Source: Holtermannia corniformis (taxonomy: Eukaryota > Basidiomycota > Tremellomycetes > Holtermanniales). From it: a stretch of DNA of 64,000 nt. Each line of letters opens with the position of its first letter. The first letter of the stretch is position 1. The position numbers were made by a program, and so were the translations under genes. Positions 34,738-46,066 of this stretch are shown in pieces. The stretch is taken from the NCBI GenBank assembly GCA_001599935.1, contig BCIJ01000005.1:372001-436000 (forward strand), read 5' to 3'. Under the pieces are notes generated by a model. The model had not been told where the DNA came from and did no database searches. It saw nothing but the letters and a program-made list of their open reading frames with translations.

Positions 34738-36406
34738 TCTTGGTGTGTGTCGTCGTAGTGGGTGGTTGCCAGGACGTCATGGAACAAGGTCACCATGGCA
34801 CGGTGCCGGACCTCTTTGGGGTCCACAACGTCTGAACAATGGGTCTGGACACTTGTCTGGACCAAGAAGACGTCACCTGCAATGGTAAAAAAGCAAGCAG
34901 TACTGCGGTAACAAGCTCACCTGGATTGGCATCCCCGATCATGTTCAGCTGCGGAAGGCAAAGGCCACCGGAGCCATCCGTCCAGTTGCCCTCCCATCCA
35001 AGGTAGATGAAGATGGAATAGAGGCGAGGATCATCCTTCTCGTCCAGGTGCGGGATGACTGAGTGTCCCACAGCCAAAGCAACTGTGCCGCCAAGGCCGC
35101 CCATACTGAACACCTTACGGTGATCAGGGGTATCCAGGGCTCCGGGGAGAAATGGTGTGTCACGGATATTGTCTCGGACACTCCAGCAAGTCAGCCATAG
35201 TCAGGCTGCTCCAACACAAACGTACGTGAACATACGAGCAAGGACATCAGGATCATCCCGTTCAAGTTTCCGTCGAATTGGCTCCGAGCATAGTGTGATT
35301 GCTTCCATCAATGCCACGCTTGCGTGGAACTTCTTCATTGCTAGCTCTTGGTCTGCCTCGGTCTTGATTGCAGCTGCCAACCAGTCACCACATGGAATGA
35401 TGACGCAAAGCAGAGCAGAAACCTACCAGTGCCAATGCCACCCAAAGTGGTTGCTGTTGCAAAGGTTTCTGCTGCACTACGTCGCCAGCTGCCAACGAAA
35501 TTCATACGGTGCTTGCCAGCACGCTTGTCAGACTTTTTGGACTTGTCTGACGAAGCATGCTTGTCCACTTTGATTGTATCCAACAAAGTGTCCTCGGCTT
35601 CAATCGTATGAAAGACCTTCAGCTTCTTGAGATCCTCAAGTGCATCGATCAGACGTTTGATGCTTTTCTGGCTGAGCAGCTTCGGATAGTGCAGTGCCCA
35701 CCACTTCGGCAAAGCCAGTTGCCTCGCAGGCTGTGTCTGTGTCTTGACATTGTAGCGGTCTGCACACAGTCATTGCCCGTCATTCTGCAGAGCATGCAAC
35801 ATACATTTGGTGTTGCACGGCACACCATACTCTTTGTCGGCACTGACGTGCTGAAAGGACTTGATATCCCCCAACCTGCGCTTGTCTAGGATACTGTTGA
35901 CTAGCCCCATGACACCGTCTTGCGACCGAGTGCCTTGACAGAAGTGTGCAGCATCCGTAGACGAAGTGCCAAGGCTTGACAAGGTCATGGTCTCTGCAGT
36001 ACTATCTCAGACAAGTCACAATGCCTGACGTATACCACATACCAAGAGGACGATCATGCAGCTTAGCCAGCTTCTTGCGCGATTTTGCTCGGAATGCAGT
36101 TTGCACTTGAGTCAAAGGTGCATTGCAAGCAATCGCGTCATAGATCTCCTTCTTCATAGCGGTGACAGCGGCTTTACGCTGCTTAGCTCGCTTTGAAGGT
36201 TCTCTGTGCTGGTGTCAGACCAGAAACAGACGAAATCACCCGACGTCCGCTCCATTGCCAAGGATGATACAGATCAACACAAGACAATGGGAGTGTTTCC
36301 CTTGTATTAACCGCTCTGAGGTCATGGGCTGGGTGACCGCATGATAACTCAACATCCAACTGCATAACTCACGTGCCTTCAAACCCAACTGAGCGGTCGG
36401 AGCCAT
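34738..36406 (-). CDS. 2OG-Fe(II) dioxygenase, possibly TET/JBP-like
   Basis: Predicted iron- and 2-oxoglutarate-dependent oxygenase. The C-terminal core reads GGTVALAVGHSVIPHLDEKD then DPRLYSIFIYLGW with the iron-binding H-x-D. Next comes GSGGLCLPQLNM, then PGDVFLVQTSVQTHC with the probable distal His; the GG-L-LP and PGD motifs fit the double-stranded beta-helix of TET/JBP-type enzymes. An Arg (KEVRHRA) that could bind 2OG follows. The N-terminal half is basic (MAPTAQLGLKA, PSKRAKQRKAAVTAMKKEIY) with a middle segment RRSAAETFATATTLGGIGT. Start 36406 requires a long first intron ending before PSKRAKQ. It converges with the integrase gene across 42 bp. Assignment to TET/JBP rather than another 2OG branch is inference. 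Confidence 0.6.
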
Positions 36407-36675
36407 TCCGACTTCAGGGGGGTGTCTGTACAGGGACCCAAGTCAACCAGCGAACATGCACGCAAGCATGCAAGGCTAGGGGCGGGTTTGTATGATCAGA
36501 GCTAGGTCACATGATAGCAGACGGTTGCTGCTCAGAGCGCCAACGAGTCAAGGTAGGATGCCATAAATCCAGAAACCAGGCGGTTAGTACACCCACACCC
36601 ACCGGTACGTCAACGGGGCGTACAAGGGCCTCACTGTGTCTCAAGAGACTGCCTATGTGCATTGACAACACGGCA
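36407..36675. other. Non-coding part of the island
   Basis: No coding exon recognised between the dioxygenase start and the repeats. Confidence 0.4.
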
Positions 36676-36827
36676 GCTTTCAAGGTAAACTCGGGCGTAC
36701 CTGGCAGCCACTGCATCGTCACTGCACACTGGCAAGGCTGGAGACACGCTGTCAACACCGTCAACTTGCAAGCCGACTACATCCCTTGGCAATGGCTTTC
36801 AAGGTAAACTCGGGCGTACCTGGCAGC
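36676..36827. repeat. 33-bp direct repeat, period 119 bp
   Basis: The sequence at 36676-36708 (CTTTCAAGGTAAACTCGGGC and onwards) recurs without change at 36795-36827. It starts with a splice-donor-like GGTAAAC context. The spacer shows no further similarity. Confidence 0.75.
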
Positions 36828-37090
36828 ACATCACGCTTGGGAGGAGACGTAGCAAGTGACTCAGAGACATTGGCCGACTCAAACACTCAAGTATAAGTCG
36901 GCATGTCTCTGAAGCAAAGCAAAGCAGACGAAGCAAAAACCGCAAAAACCGAAGCTCAAGCCAAAAAGACCTCAGATAACTCACTGCTCAGCCATCTCAA
37001 GCGTTGTAAGCGTTGAAAGCGTGAGGATCTAAGAGAATAAGGTCAGCATAGGCTCTGAAGAAGGTAAACTCACCAAGACAAGACCTATTA

Positions 37091-37555
37091 AATCAGCATG
37101 TGACGTCTATTTCGCTTCTGGGAAACTCACAAATGACGGATCTAACCCGGTGGGATGATAGAGAGAATTGAGACGCGCCTGAGAATGCTTTCGGAAGTTA
37201 GCTAGCTGTCCTAGATCATAAGTTATTCACCTTGACAGGTTCCACATAGGATGATCAGCATGTGACGTCTATTTCGCTTCTGAAAAGCTTACAAATGACG
37301 GATCTAACCTGGTGGGATGATAGAGAGGATTGAGACGAGCCTGAGAATGCTTTCGGAAGTTAGCTAGCTGTCCTAGATCATAAGTTATCCACCTTGACAG
37401 ACCTGTAGGATGATCAGCAGGAGACGTCTGTTTCGCCTCTAAAAAGCGCACCAAGGGGTGATCTAGCCGTGTGGGATGATAGAGGGGATTGCGAGGAGTC
37501 CGAGAATGTCTTTGGATATCAGCTAGCTGCTCTGGATGCAGAGATACAAGGCAAA
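37091..37555. repeat. Three tandem copies of a ~160-bp unit
   Basis: Units start near 37091, 37253 and 37412, with periods of 162 and 159 bp. Landmarks in each are GACGTCTRTTTCGC, a GGTGGGATGATAGAG-like stretch and AGCTAGCTG. The first two copies are nearly identical; the third is clearly diverged. No conserved open frame runs through the units. Confidence 0.85.
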
Positions 37556-37757
37556 ATGTCGACTTACAGACGAAATGTCAGGGATGACCTATCTCATGCC
37601 CCAGGCCTCGTAATCCAGCGCTCTAACGCAGCGTATATGTAGTTGAGATGATTCCCTACAGCTTTCATTAGTGGGTCAAGTCAGTAGGAGTCAGTATAAG
37701 GCCTACTGGTTAGTAGGTAAATGGTGGAATGCGAGCTCGACCGCTGCTCGACTCGAA

Positions 37758-37803
37758 GCGGAATCAAATCTCATCCTGGGACTCCCGGGCCACCGTAACG
37801 TGG
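37758..37803 (-). repeat. Right member of inverted repeat pair
   Basis: The reverse complement of this 46-bp sequence matches 29659-29706. It ends 46 bp before the start of the gene at 37850. No target-site duplication was evident next to either copy. Confidence 0.7.
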
Positions 37804-37849
37804 AGTCGGCGTCTCGATCCTTGTCTACGGCCACCGAGCACCTTCAACT

Positions 37850-40045
37850 ATGATAGACGTGGCCGTCCCGGAAACTAGCACGACCCTCTCGTCGCTATAT
37901 CCGAGCGAATTCGAGGATACAGCCGAGACACGTGCCTCTCAACGTACCGACATCCTCAAAGCACTGCGGCGAGGCCTGACTAAAATGATTGCGGAGCCAA
38001 CAAGCGTGTGTGAGCTACCCGTACCAACTTGGCGCCAAGCTATCACTCATGCCTTTGAGGCTGTCATCGAGCCAATTCGCAACGCAAAGTTCCGCACAGT
38101 GCTCCACGTGGACGCTGATAGCGATCTCGCATCGTGCAGAGGCCCTGGTGTCATCTCGTTCAGGGATACTTCTTGGCACCAAGCATACGAGCGCGTCCGT
38201 TTGAAGAGAAAGAGGGACAGGGAGGAGGTGCTGCAATTGGCCAAGCGAGCCAAAGCTGAAGATGCTTATAAACCTGGTCGGTACCACAGCCGCTGTCTAG
38301 CACTGCTTACAATACACAGATCTCTCTTCCAAAGTCGAAGCGAAACCATTACCGAAAAGGCGTCGAGCGGCCCCACAGCGATACGGAACCTGTGAGTTGA
38401 ATCAGATGCGAAAACGTGGAAACGCTCAAGATGCTCATGACTATAGATGTATCGACACACAGATCTAGGGAGCTAGGTCAGTTCCGGCGACGATATCTCG
38501 CTCAACGTCGACTGATCTATAACAGACGACACGGCAGCTCAAGTGGACCAGACTACAGCTCCAACTGCACTCGTTACGCCAGTCACTGCGCCCACCGCTG
38601 CGCCCGCCGCTGCGCCTACCGCCGGTGGATTCTCGGTCTCGAGCATGCGATCGGGCACTCGATGCCCCGACGTCAACATATTCCTGAATTCTGGCGACAT
38701 CAAGACACTCCTTGCTTCGACTGAAATCAAGGCTTTCCTCCTGATCGCCGAGCCCGCAGAGGACGCCTCTCCGGAGAAACGTCAACAGTACGAAGAAGCC
38801 ACTCAACAGGCTGCAGCCACGGCGGCAANGCTAGCAAGGCAGTGCATTGTGCAAGCAGCGCTCTATCTCGGACAAGCCTTTGACATGATGAACTGCCAGA
38901 ACGGGTTGGCCATCACGGGCCCGTACTTCTCGCGGCTATTTGCCGTTGCGTCAGACGTCATCTGGCTCGAGGTCAGACAACCGACCGTCGACATACAGGG
39001 ACCTTTCCGGATGTCGGAGTGGTTGATGCAGGACAACATCCTGGCCACGTACGCGCATCAGATCCTTGGTATCCCGCTACAAGAGGCCATCAACACGGAA
39101 CTGAGTCTGTCAGCTAGGCCAGACCTCTTCGATTCGACTGCCGTAACTGCGCTTCACAACTACGCTTTGTATGCCCGTGCTCTTGGAGGCTCAATCACCC
39201 TTCCCGCGCGTGAGGGGCGGCTGCCTCTGTTACAAAGTACTTTGGCGTTTGCAAGCAAGTGGCATCGGCGGGCTTGCGACGTGTCTGGTGATAACGAGGA
39301 GGCTCTGGCTTCCGTTAGACTCGACCTTACTCGGAAACAGACCGGTGTCACTGGAGCCTCCAAGTTGAACGCCGATCACCGACCCGGAGGGGGTCAGCAA
39401 GGAGGATCAAGAATGGACCGCGATGAAGGTCCCGGCGGCAGTGGCGCGGACAAGGCCAGCCCATCCACTGGCTACCAAGGTTTTGCCGGTGGTGGATCAA
39501 CAGGTGCTGGAGGTGGCCCAATCGATGGCAGCGGTGGGGAGGACCATACAGGCTCAGGACAGGGCGCAGGAGAGCTTTACGATGCTGCCGGCGAGGGATT
39601 GGTCCAAGGACACGCCGCTGGACATCAAGAACCCTTGACTTATGACAGCTTGATAAAGCGTAAGTGCTATGGCATCTCGAATAGTTTCCTGCTCACGGCT
39701 ACCGCAGTTTGCCGTCAGCAGCGCTGTACACCACCCGAGCCCGAAGTCAAATCATCGGCGCTTTTCGATAACGCCGAGCTGGCGATCAACGCCAAGGGCC
39801 TCAAGCTTTATTGCGTCTCGACCGCACTCATGGATCAGATAATGGAAGTATCCTGGCCCGACACGCGGGCAACTTCTGTTCACGACCACACGGAACTGTC
39901 ATGCGGAAACGAAGAAACATGGCCGGGACTCGTGGGTCAAGTGTCGCATTCCGCCGTGAGCTCGTCGTTTGATGAATTGAGTGTACAACCGGTGGACTTG
40001 GCTGTAGTTTCAACCTGCCGGACGTCGATGCAGTCATCCACGTAG
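37850..40045 (+). CDS. Unrecognised large protein, low-complexity tail
   Basis: Not recognised. The first exon (37850-38271) is acidic then basic (PTWRQAITHAFEAVIEPIRN, SWHQAYERVRLKRKRDREEV). Small exons follow; the last of them (about 38438-38465) joins DDTAAQVDQTTAPT. A Thr/Ala/Pro-rich hinge leads to a helical domain with CPDVNIFLNSGDIKTLLAST, IVQAALYLGQAFDMMNCQNG, MSEWLMQDNILATYAHQILG and STLAFASKWHRRACDVSGDN. The tail is Gly/Asp/Ser-rich (GGSTGAGGGPIDGSGGEDH). A 48-nt stop-free intron near 39660-39708 precedes the last exon, which ends at 40043-40045. Helical domain plus Gly-rich tail is reminiscent of a retroelement capsid protein, but no zinc knuckle or polymerase is seen. Base 38829 is ambiguous (n) inside the coding exon. 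Confidence 0.5.
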
Positions 40046-40380
40046 GCAAGCCAGACGAATGCTCAGCTTTGCGCAAGAGGTGGTCGCAGCGGACGCACTG
40101 ACAAACGGGCCATGTCGCACTTCTTTCCCTCGGGGCAAACGCGAACACTAGTGCTGCCAAGCATTACCGTTCAGCAGGCGATGACCGACTACTCTGCGAC
40201 GACTGGCGCACTTGCCATCGGCACCAGATGGGGATGATGCTCAATGAGCGTCCGGACAACTGCCTGTTCACGACGACGCCACTGATGTGCGACGACTGCA
40301 GCGATCGTATGGGCTTCGGATTCGTGAATCGAATTGTCAACGTAGTCATATATTCTACCCGTCGGTTGAGCCAAAACAAA
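40046..40380. other. Intergenic, nothing recognised
   Basis: Short gap between convergent genes. No feature recognised. Confidence 0.4.
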
Positions 40381-40875
40381 TTAACAGCGGTAGCGTCGAT
40401 GCAAGCGCCCACAACTACTCTTGTCCACTTGCGTGGTCTTTGTCGGACTTGCAGCCACGGAGCTTTCGTTTACTGTACCGTTTGACGAGTCGCCCTCATA
40501 ACGCACCTCACCCGGGACACCGGCGAGGTCGTAACAAAACTCTGGCTGCTGCACTTGAGTCTGGTTGCGGCTCTGTGCGCCCAGCCAGTAGTACAGGGAG
40601 GCGGTGAACGGCACATCGGTCAGCGTCAGCTTGGCACCGGAATGCTTGACTGATTCGTCGTAATAGGTAAGCCAAGCGGTTTGAGCTCCGCAGTCATTGA
40701 GCTGCTGCAAATTTGAGTCAAAATCGAGCTACATCAAACTGAACACACCTAGATCACCATCTGGCTCGTGCACGACGTAAGGATAGAGACCGCCCTTGGA
40801 CTCGTATACTTTCGAGTCGCTCGCGATCGCCTCCAGGGTCATCGCGAGAAATACAAACAGCGTAGCGGTAAACAT
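40381..40875 (-). CDS. Small secreted protein, four cysteines
   Basis: Predicted secreted protein of 150 residues from two exons (40747-40875 and 40381-40704; intron 42 nt). The signal peptide is clear: MFTATLFVFLAMTLEAIASD, with likely cleavage after IAS. The mature chain has YESKGGLYPYVVHEPDGD, CGAQTAWLTYYDESVKHSG, KLTLTDVPFTASLYYWLGAQ and QQPEFCYDLAGVPGEVRYEG. Four Cys (one near the exon start, one in EFCYD, one in SSCGR, one at the last residue) could form two disulfides. Asn-x-Ser/Thr sites occur (NQT, NGT, NES). No family recognised; size and export fit a candidate effector or cell-surface protein. A downstream homologue was not seen here. Confidence 0.7.
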
Positions 40876-41086
40876 TTGGGACTGCCGAGGCTCTCACTCA
40901 GACTCCTAACACGTCGTGCATTATATACGTGACGTCTCGTGGGAGGTAGGTTGCATCGTCCTTTGATCGTCCAAGCGCGCCAGTCCCACTGTCGCAAGTT
41001 CACAGCGGGGCCACGGTGTCGTGTGTCATTACTTGCATTGTATTCTACAGTCGTGTATAACTACGCTTCGGTCTGAATCTTGGCTA

Positions 41087-44000
41087 TCAAGAAGTCAGCT
41101 CGGCTCGCTGCAAGACAGCCGACTCACGCTCACGGCTCTTGTTGCCCGGGATAATGCGGTCTTTGATGCCCTGCATGGGTGTAAACTTCAACCGCGTATG
41201 CGGTGGGGCACGCACCTTCAACATCCACTTGCCCGAGCGGTACGCCTTGATCTGCGCAGGACCGCGGCCACGCGACTCGAGTTGTCTCTTGCGAGCCTTT
41301 TCAATCTCCTTCCGCTCTTCTTTGTCAATCACGCCGTCATCGTTGGCATGTGCGTTGCGCTCGGCAATGCGAGCCTCCCCCTCGACATGGTCGCTGAAAA
41401 CGATGAGTTGCGCTAGTCGGCACTTGTGCAAGGACATACTAGGCTTCAAGGGCATGGCGACGGCTTTGTCCGAGCTTGAGCTTCTGCTGATCACGCGTAG
41501 TCAGCATTACCACTGTAAGAGCAGAGAGACTTACCTCGTGATCCTCATCCAAGCCAGAGTCGAGTTTGAGGCGCACGGTCAACATGCCGATGATCTCAAA
41601 CTCGTGGTGCTTCTTGGCCTGATCGTTGATGACGTTTTGACGCAGGACCTGAAGGTTGGGGCCGACGAGGATAGGTAGCTGCACTTCTTGCTCGACGTCG
41701 TCTGTAACAGAGTCAGCCAGACCGCTAGCTTCTCGATAAACGTACCCGTCAAGTCCTGCATCCAGAGCACAGCGATCGCGTCAGGCTTGCCACCGATGCC
41801 AAATGTCTTCAATGCGGTCGAACCGGTACCCAGCTCGAAGATGACCGACGACGAGTAGCGCGAGTACACGGGCAGGCGAAGCTCGTCAAACGACCAGTGG
41901 ACAGTGTTGCCAGCGACTTCAGCCACCTTCTTAGGCAGCACCTCCATAGAATCGTGAGTGACGACTCGGAGCTTTGTCGCTTCGGCATTGTACAGCTCTC
42001 GCTTGTCTTGGTTGACCTCGATCGACGCATCCTGAATCTCAAGAGTGCCGGTTTCCCAGCCGCGCAGGTTCTGCGGCAGCGTGGTCTTCATGCCGCGGAA
42101 CACGAAACTAATGTTCGCCCTTGGTATACTGTCAGCGCTTCCACATCTCGTTGAAAACATTACGCACTTGCCGAACCCGATGCCCTCAGTCAAGGCGTAC
42201 ATCTGTGGTCGTCAACGTAATGACTCTAGACAAGCGATGTCACATACCTGGGTGACGGACGAAGACTGGGCAAAAATATCGGACAAACGGACGTTGACGA
42301 TACCGAGAATAGGGTCCTGCTTCGATCAGCTAGGGGTCCCTCTCGCGTCACCACCACATACGGCTTCGCGCAGACGACTGTCTCGCACCACGACCCGGAC
42401 GACAGTGTTGGTGAAGTCGCGCACGAAGACCTGGGCAAGCATGTCAGCAGAAATTGATGCTGACTGCGCGCTCGCTCACCTCGGTACCTGCTTCAAACCT
42501 GGCGTGTTATGTTAGCTTCGTGCAAAAGCAATGCTAGTGTCAAGAGGCTAACCAAGGATTCGTCGTGTACTGCCGTGAGCATCAGCAACCGTCAATCCTC
42601 ACTACGCCGTACTGACCTGCTTCACACGCGTCTTGTAGACCAAGTCATCGTTGACAATGATCTCACCGTCTGAACAAACATGAGTATTGTAACCACTAAT
42701 GCGGTACACTCACAGCCAGAAGGCAAGTTGTCCGATTGCTCTGACGGTTCGTCCGTGTCTTGACCGGCCTCGCCCTCACGGTTCTTGCCCGACGCACCCT
42801 TGAGGTCCTGGCGCTCCAAATTGTTGACCTAAACGTGCATCAGCAATGCCAAAGGAATGTGCAGCTTGGTTCGCCCACCTGGTGCAAAATGACGCTGAGT
42901 ACACCAGAGGGGTACTTGGGGTCCGGGCGCGTCTTTTCGACGTCAGGCGGTGGCGGCGGCAAGTCCTTCTTGGCTGGGTTCGGGGCGGCATCGTCAGGGC
43001 GCATCTCGTGCTGGGGCGCGCTGAACGGCTCGGGCGCAGCTTTGGCCTCTTCCGGTGTCGGTTCTCGCTCGAGTTCCTTGACGAGCTCGACCTTGGATTA
43101 TCAGCCAAAGAATCGCGGGAACGGCGGTCGGAACTGACCTTTTCAAAGTAGCCAATGCTCCAGTGCAGCTTGCCTGCCGAGTCTGTCAGCGATATACTCG
43201 CCATAGCGCCATGCACCGACCTGGCATGTCGTCGGCATCCTCAAAGCCCATGAAGCCATCTTCACGACGGATCATCTGGTTCGGCTTCTGCATGAGCTCG
43301 GAAACGGGAATCTGAACACGGCCGACGAGGTCGCTACGCCAAGTCAGCTTGATCCATCGGAAGAGGCGCGCTCCACTCACTCGGCGCTAGTCTTGTCGCT
43401 GTCCCAAAGCATGACGGCTAGGTCCTCCTTGCCCTTGACCTCGTCCAATGTCAGCAACAAGACGGCCGTCTCCTCCCATACGGGGTTCAGGTCTTCGGTG
43501 ATGATGCGGGTGCTGTACAGCGGCTGAACGCGATCAGTAGGTTTCAAGCCGTGTTCCGAGAGGTCCCACCTTGCCAAACTGCGCACGCGTCAGTTATCGT
43601 ACCGGGTGATTGCGCATGTACACACCTTGGCATACGCGAGGACAACGTAGGGATCCGACTTGCCGTTGTTGTCCATTGCCTTTAGGTTCTCGGCGTGGTG
43701 AATGGTGACGACAAAGATACCGATCGCGCGTGTGTCTACTCGACATCAGCGCATGGTCCAAGCCAGCCACAGCATACGCACCGCCAACAGCCGAGCCGCC
43801 GAGCAGCTCTTGCAGGTTCAACGTCATGGACTTGGGCACACACAGCTCGGCAGTCTAACCCGTGGTCAGTGGTAATTGTGCGCATCGAGACAATGCTCAC
43901 ACCGGCAGCGATGGCCATTTTGACAAAGTATGAGATGAACGGCAGATCCAGCAAGTTTGGCAGCATCTTGGTCATTGGGATCGCCGAAACCTCGACGCTG

Positions 44001-46066
44001 GGCACACCACAGAGGGCAAAGGTGAGCTATGGGAGCTGTTAGCTACAATGACGCAGCGATAGGACTCGAGACGTACGTTGCGGACGAAAGGGGGTTCCGG
44101 CTGAGCTGTTGTGAGCAGTGACCTCGTTGCACGTTGTATTCGTACGCACGATAAACTGGACACGCAGTCTCACGACACCCGTGACGCCCTCGACTTGGAT
44201 CCAGATAGGGATCGGGATATGGAGCCAGTCATAGACGCCCAAGAAGAATTCGATGAGCAGATGCTACAGCGTCGCCGTCAGCACCTCGTCTGGGTATTGT
44301 CACTTTGCCATACAATATTCTTCGCGCGAAGCGATTGTCCCTGACCCGGCAACGCCTGATATGTGAACCCGACTTCGAGGTTACAGTAGCTGCCGGCCTG
44401 GTCGTCACCAATCTCCTTGCCGGCCGTGTCCTTGGACTTGACGTCGGATTGGCCTTGGTTGATCCAGTGTTCTTTCGGGTAGCCCTTGTCTCCTGGCTCG
44501 TCGGCGAGTGCGCGCATCGACGTGATGCGGAACGGATTGGTGCCTGCGATACGTCAATGCTGCGCTGATCGATTCGAAAGTGCGCACCTTGACCGAGGTC
44601 CGAGATCCTGACGGCATCCACGAAACCAGGGAGCGATTGCTGTCGATCATGTCAGCGCTGGATGTCGCACGATTGTAGACGCGCGGCCTCACCTGCATGA
44701 CATCCTCAATCATGTCGGCGACCGAGATGAACATGGATGGGTTGATCAACCCCCAGACAAGCTTGATCAGCCCGTTGAGCCACTCGACCGACTCTGGCGT
44801 CGGAGGCGAGAAGATTTCACCACGCTGGCGGTGCATGTCGTGACGGACACGCTCGACCTCCTTCTCGAGACCCCGTGCGACGAGACTCATGCCCGTCATG
44901 AGGCCACCACCGATCACGGCGCACAGAGTCGAGCGCCAGATGAAGCGGGAAAACCCGTTACCGAACGCAACGGTTAGCCAGATCAAAAAGAGGCCGATGC
45001 CGGCGCCGTATTCGAGCAGCGAGAGCTTGTTGAGCAGCGAGTCGAGCGAGGCTGGGCGAGGCGGCGGGAAAGGGTGCAGGAAGACGTTGGAGGGATCGGT
45101 TGCGATGGTGTTCTGAGCAAAGTCTGTGCGGTGTGAGACTTGTGCTAGACAACAACGCCTGTACTCACTCTTGGGGTCGATATCTTTGACTAGCACCTCA
45201 CCGCCGGTTGTTGGGTCACGGACACGGCGCTCACTCTTGGAGCCGGTACCCTTCATGCGGGTGATAGGGTCCTCTACGGGACACGGTCAGTGATGGCCCG
45301 ACTGGAATTGGTGCCACTGACCCTTGTTGGCGTTCATGCGGTCCATCATTTCCGACTTTTCAGTTGCGCCCTTGGTTGCGTTGGGTGCATTCTTGCGGTG
45401 GTGGAGGCGCTGCTTGCCTCCGCCAGTTGAGCCAACTACAGCCGTTTCCTGCACGCCGTCGTCGCCGCCGTCTTGTTCGGCGTTGCTCTGTTGGGCCTTG
45501 GCCTCCCGCTCATCCTCTTCGCGCTCGCGCTGCTGCTGGTCGAGGACGCGGTGATACTCCTGAGCGTCCCTGTCATGCTGCTTGCGCTCTTCGGCATACG
45601 ACTGTACGGTCGGGACCGGGTGGTTGACAGAGTAGCCTTGACCGAGGACGCGCGAGGGCGGGGCGGGGGGCAGCGGTGGGAGCTCGGTGTGGTGGTGCCT
45701 GTGCGTGTGGCCGGTCGTCGGCACCTCTCCTGGCTGCTGAACGCTCGTGTCAGGGGTATGCGTAAAGATGCTCGGGAGACTGTTCATGACCGTGTCGACG
45801 AGGCTCTCGTCTTGCTTTGCCGCGACGGCATCAGCTTGGCTACCCGGGTTATCTGGGTGCTCATGGCCCATCTCGGGCTGCGCCGTGTCCGCTGGTGGCG
45901 GCGCTACAGGCTGGTTTGGCGGCGGTGCGGTCTCGTACTTGTCTGCATGCGGGTGGTCTGCCGACGCGAACGGGTTTGGGATCTTGGGTGCCGGGTTCTG
46001 AGTCTTGTCGACCGGGATGGGAGGGTCGACGGCGCCGAGGGACGGTCGTTGACCTGACGAAGCCAT
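41087..46066 (-). CDS. mug190: Mug190-type SMP and C2 domain ER-membrane protein
   Basis: Large lipid-transfer tether of the tricalbin/extended-synaptotagmin superfamily, closest to fission-yeast Mug190, expected at ER-plasma membrane contacts. The first exon (from 46066) is Pro/Gln/His-rich and disordered. A hydrophobic hairpin follows (LLEYGAGIGLFLIWLTVAFG and CAVIGGGLMTGMSLVARG). The SMP domain covers VEWLNGLIKLVWGLINPSMF, LPGFVDAVRISDLGQGAHFR, SYCNLEVGFTYQALPG and KMLPNLLDLPFISYFVKMAI. The first C2 domain has IGIFVVTIHHAENLKAMDN with NGKSDPYVVLAYAK, and RIITEDLNPVWEETAVLLL. A second C2-like region and a basic C-terminus (RKRQLESRGRGPAQ) end at 41087. Ca-binding Asp residues are visible in KSDPYV and WDSDKT. 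About twenty short introns; exact borders were not all fixed. Confidence 0.82.

Noticed and set aside
36676..37555. CRISPR-like or LTR structure
   Set aside because: Repeats are 33 bp (two copies) and about 160 bp (three copies) without regular unique spacers, and no reverse transcriptase, primer-binding site or matching LTR pair was seen.
37720..37803. Possible tRNA gene overlapping the right inverted repeat
   Set aside because: GGTGG/CCACC ends and a B-box-like GGTCGAGCTC can be lined up, but there is no proper T-loop TTCGA, no anticodon stem, and the left copy lacks the B-box-like part.
45473..46057. 194-codon plus-strand open frame
   Set aside because: It lies antisense to the first exon of the Mug190-type gene, whose frame is longer, starts at a sensible ATG and splices into an SMP/C2 protein. 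The antisense composition is Arg/Leu/Val-rich as expected of a shadow.
41087..46066. Two separate genes (SMP protein and C2 protein)
   Set aside because: Exons join in frame throughout, and SMP followed by C2 in one chain is the normal family layout.
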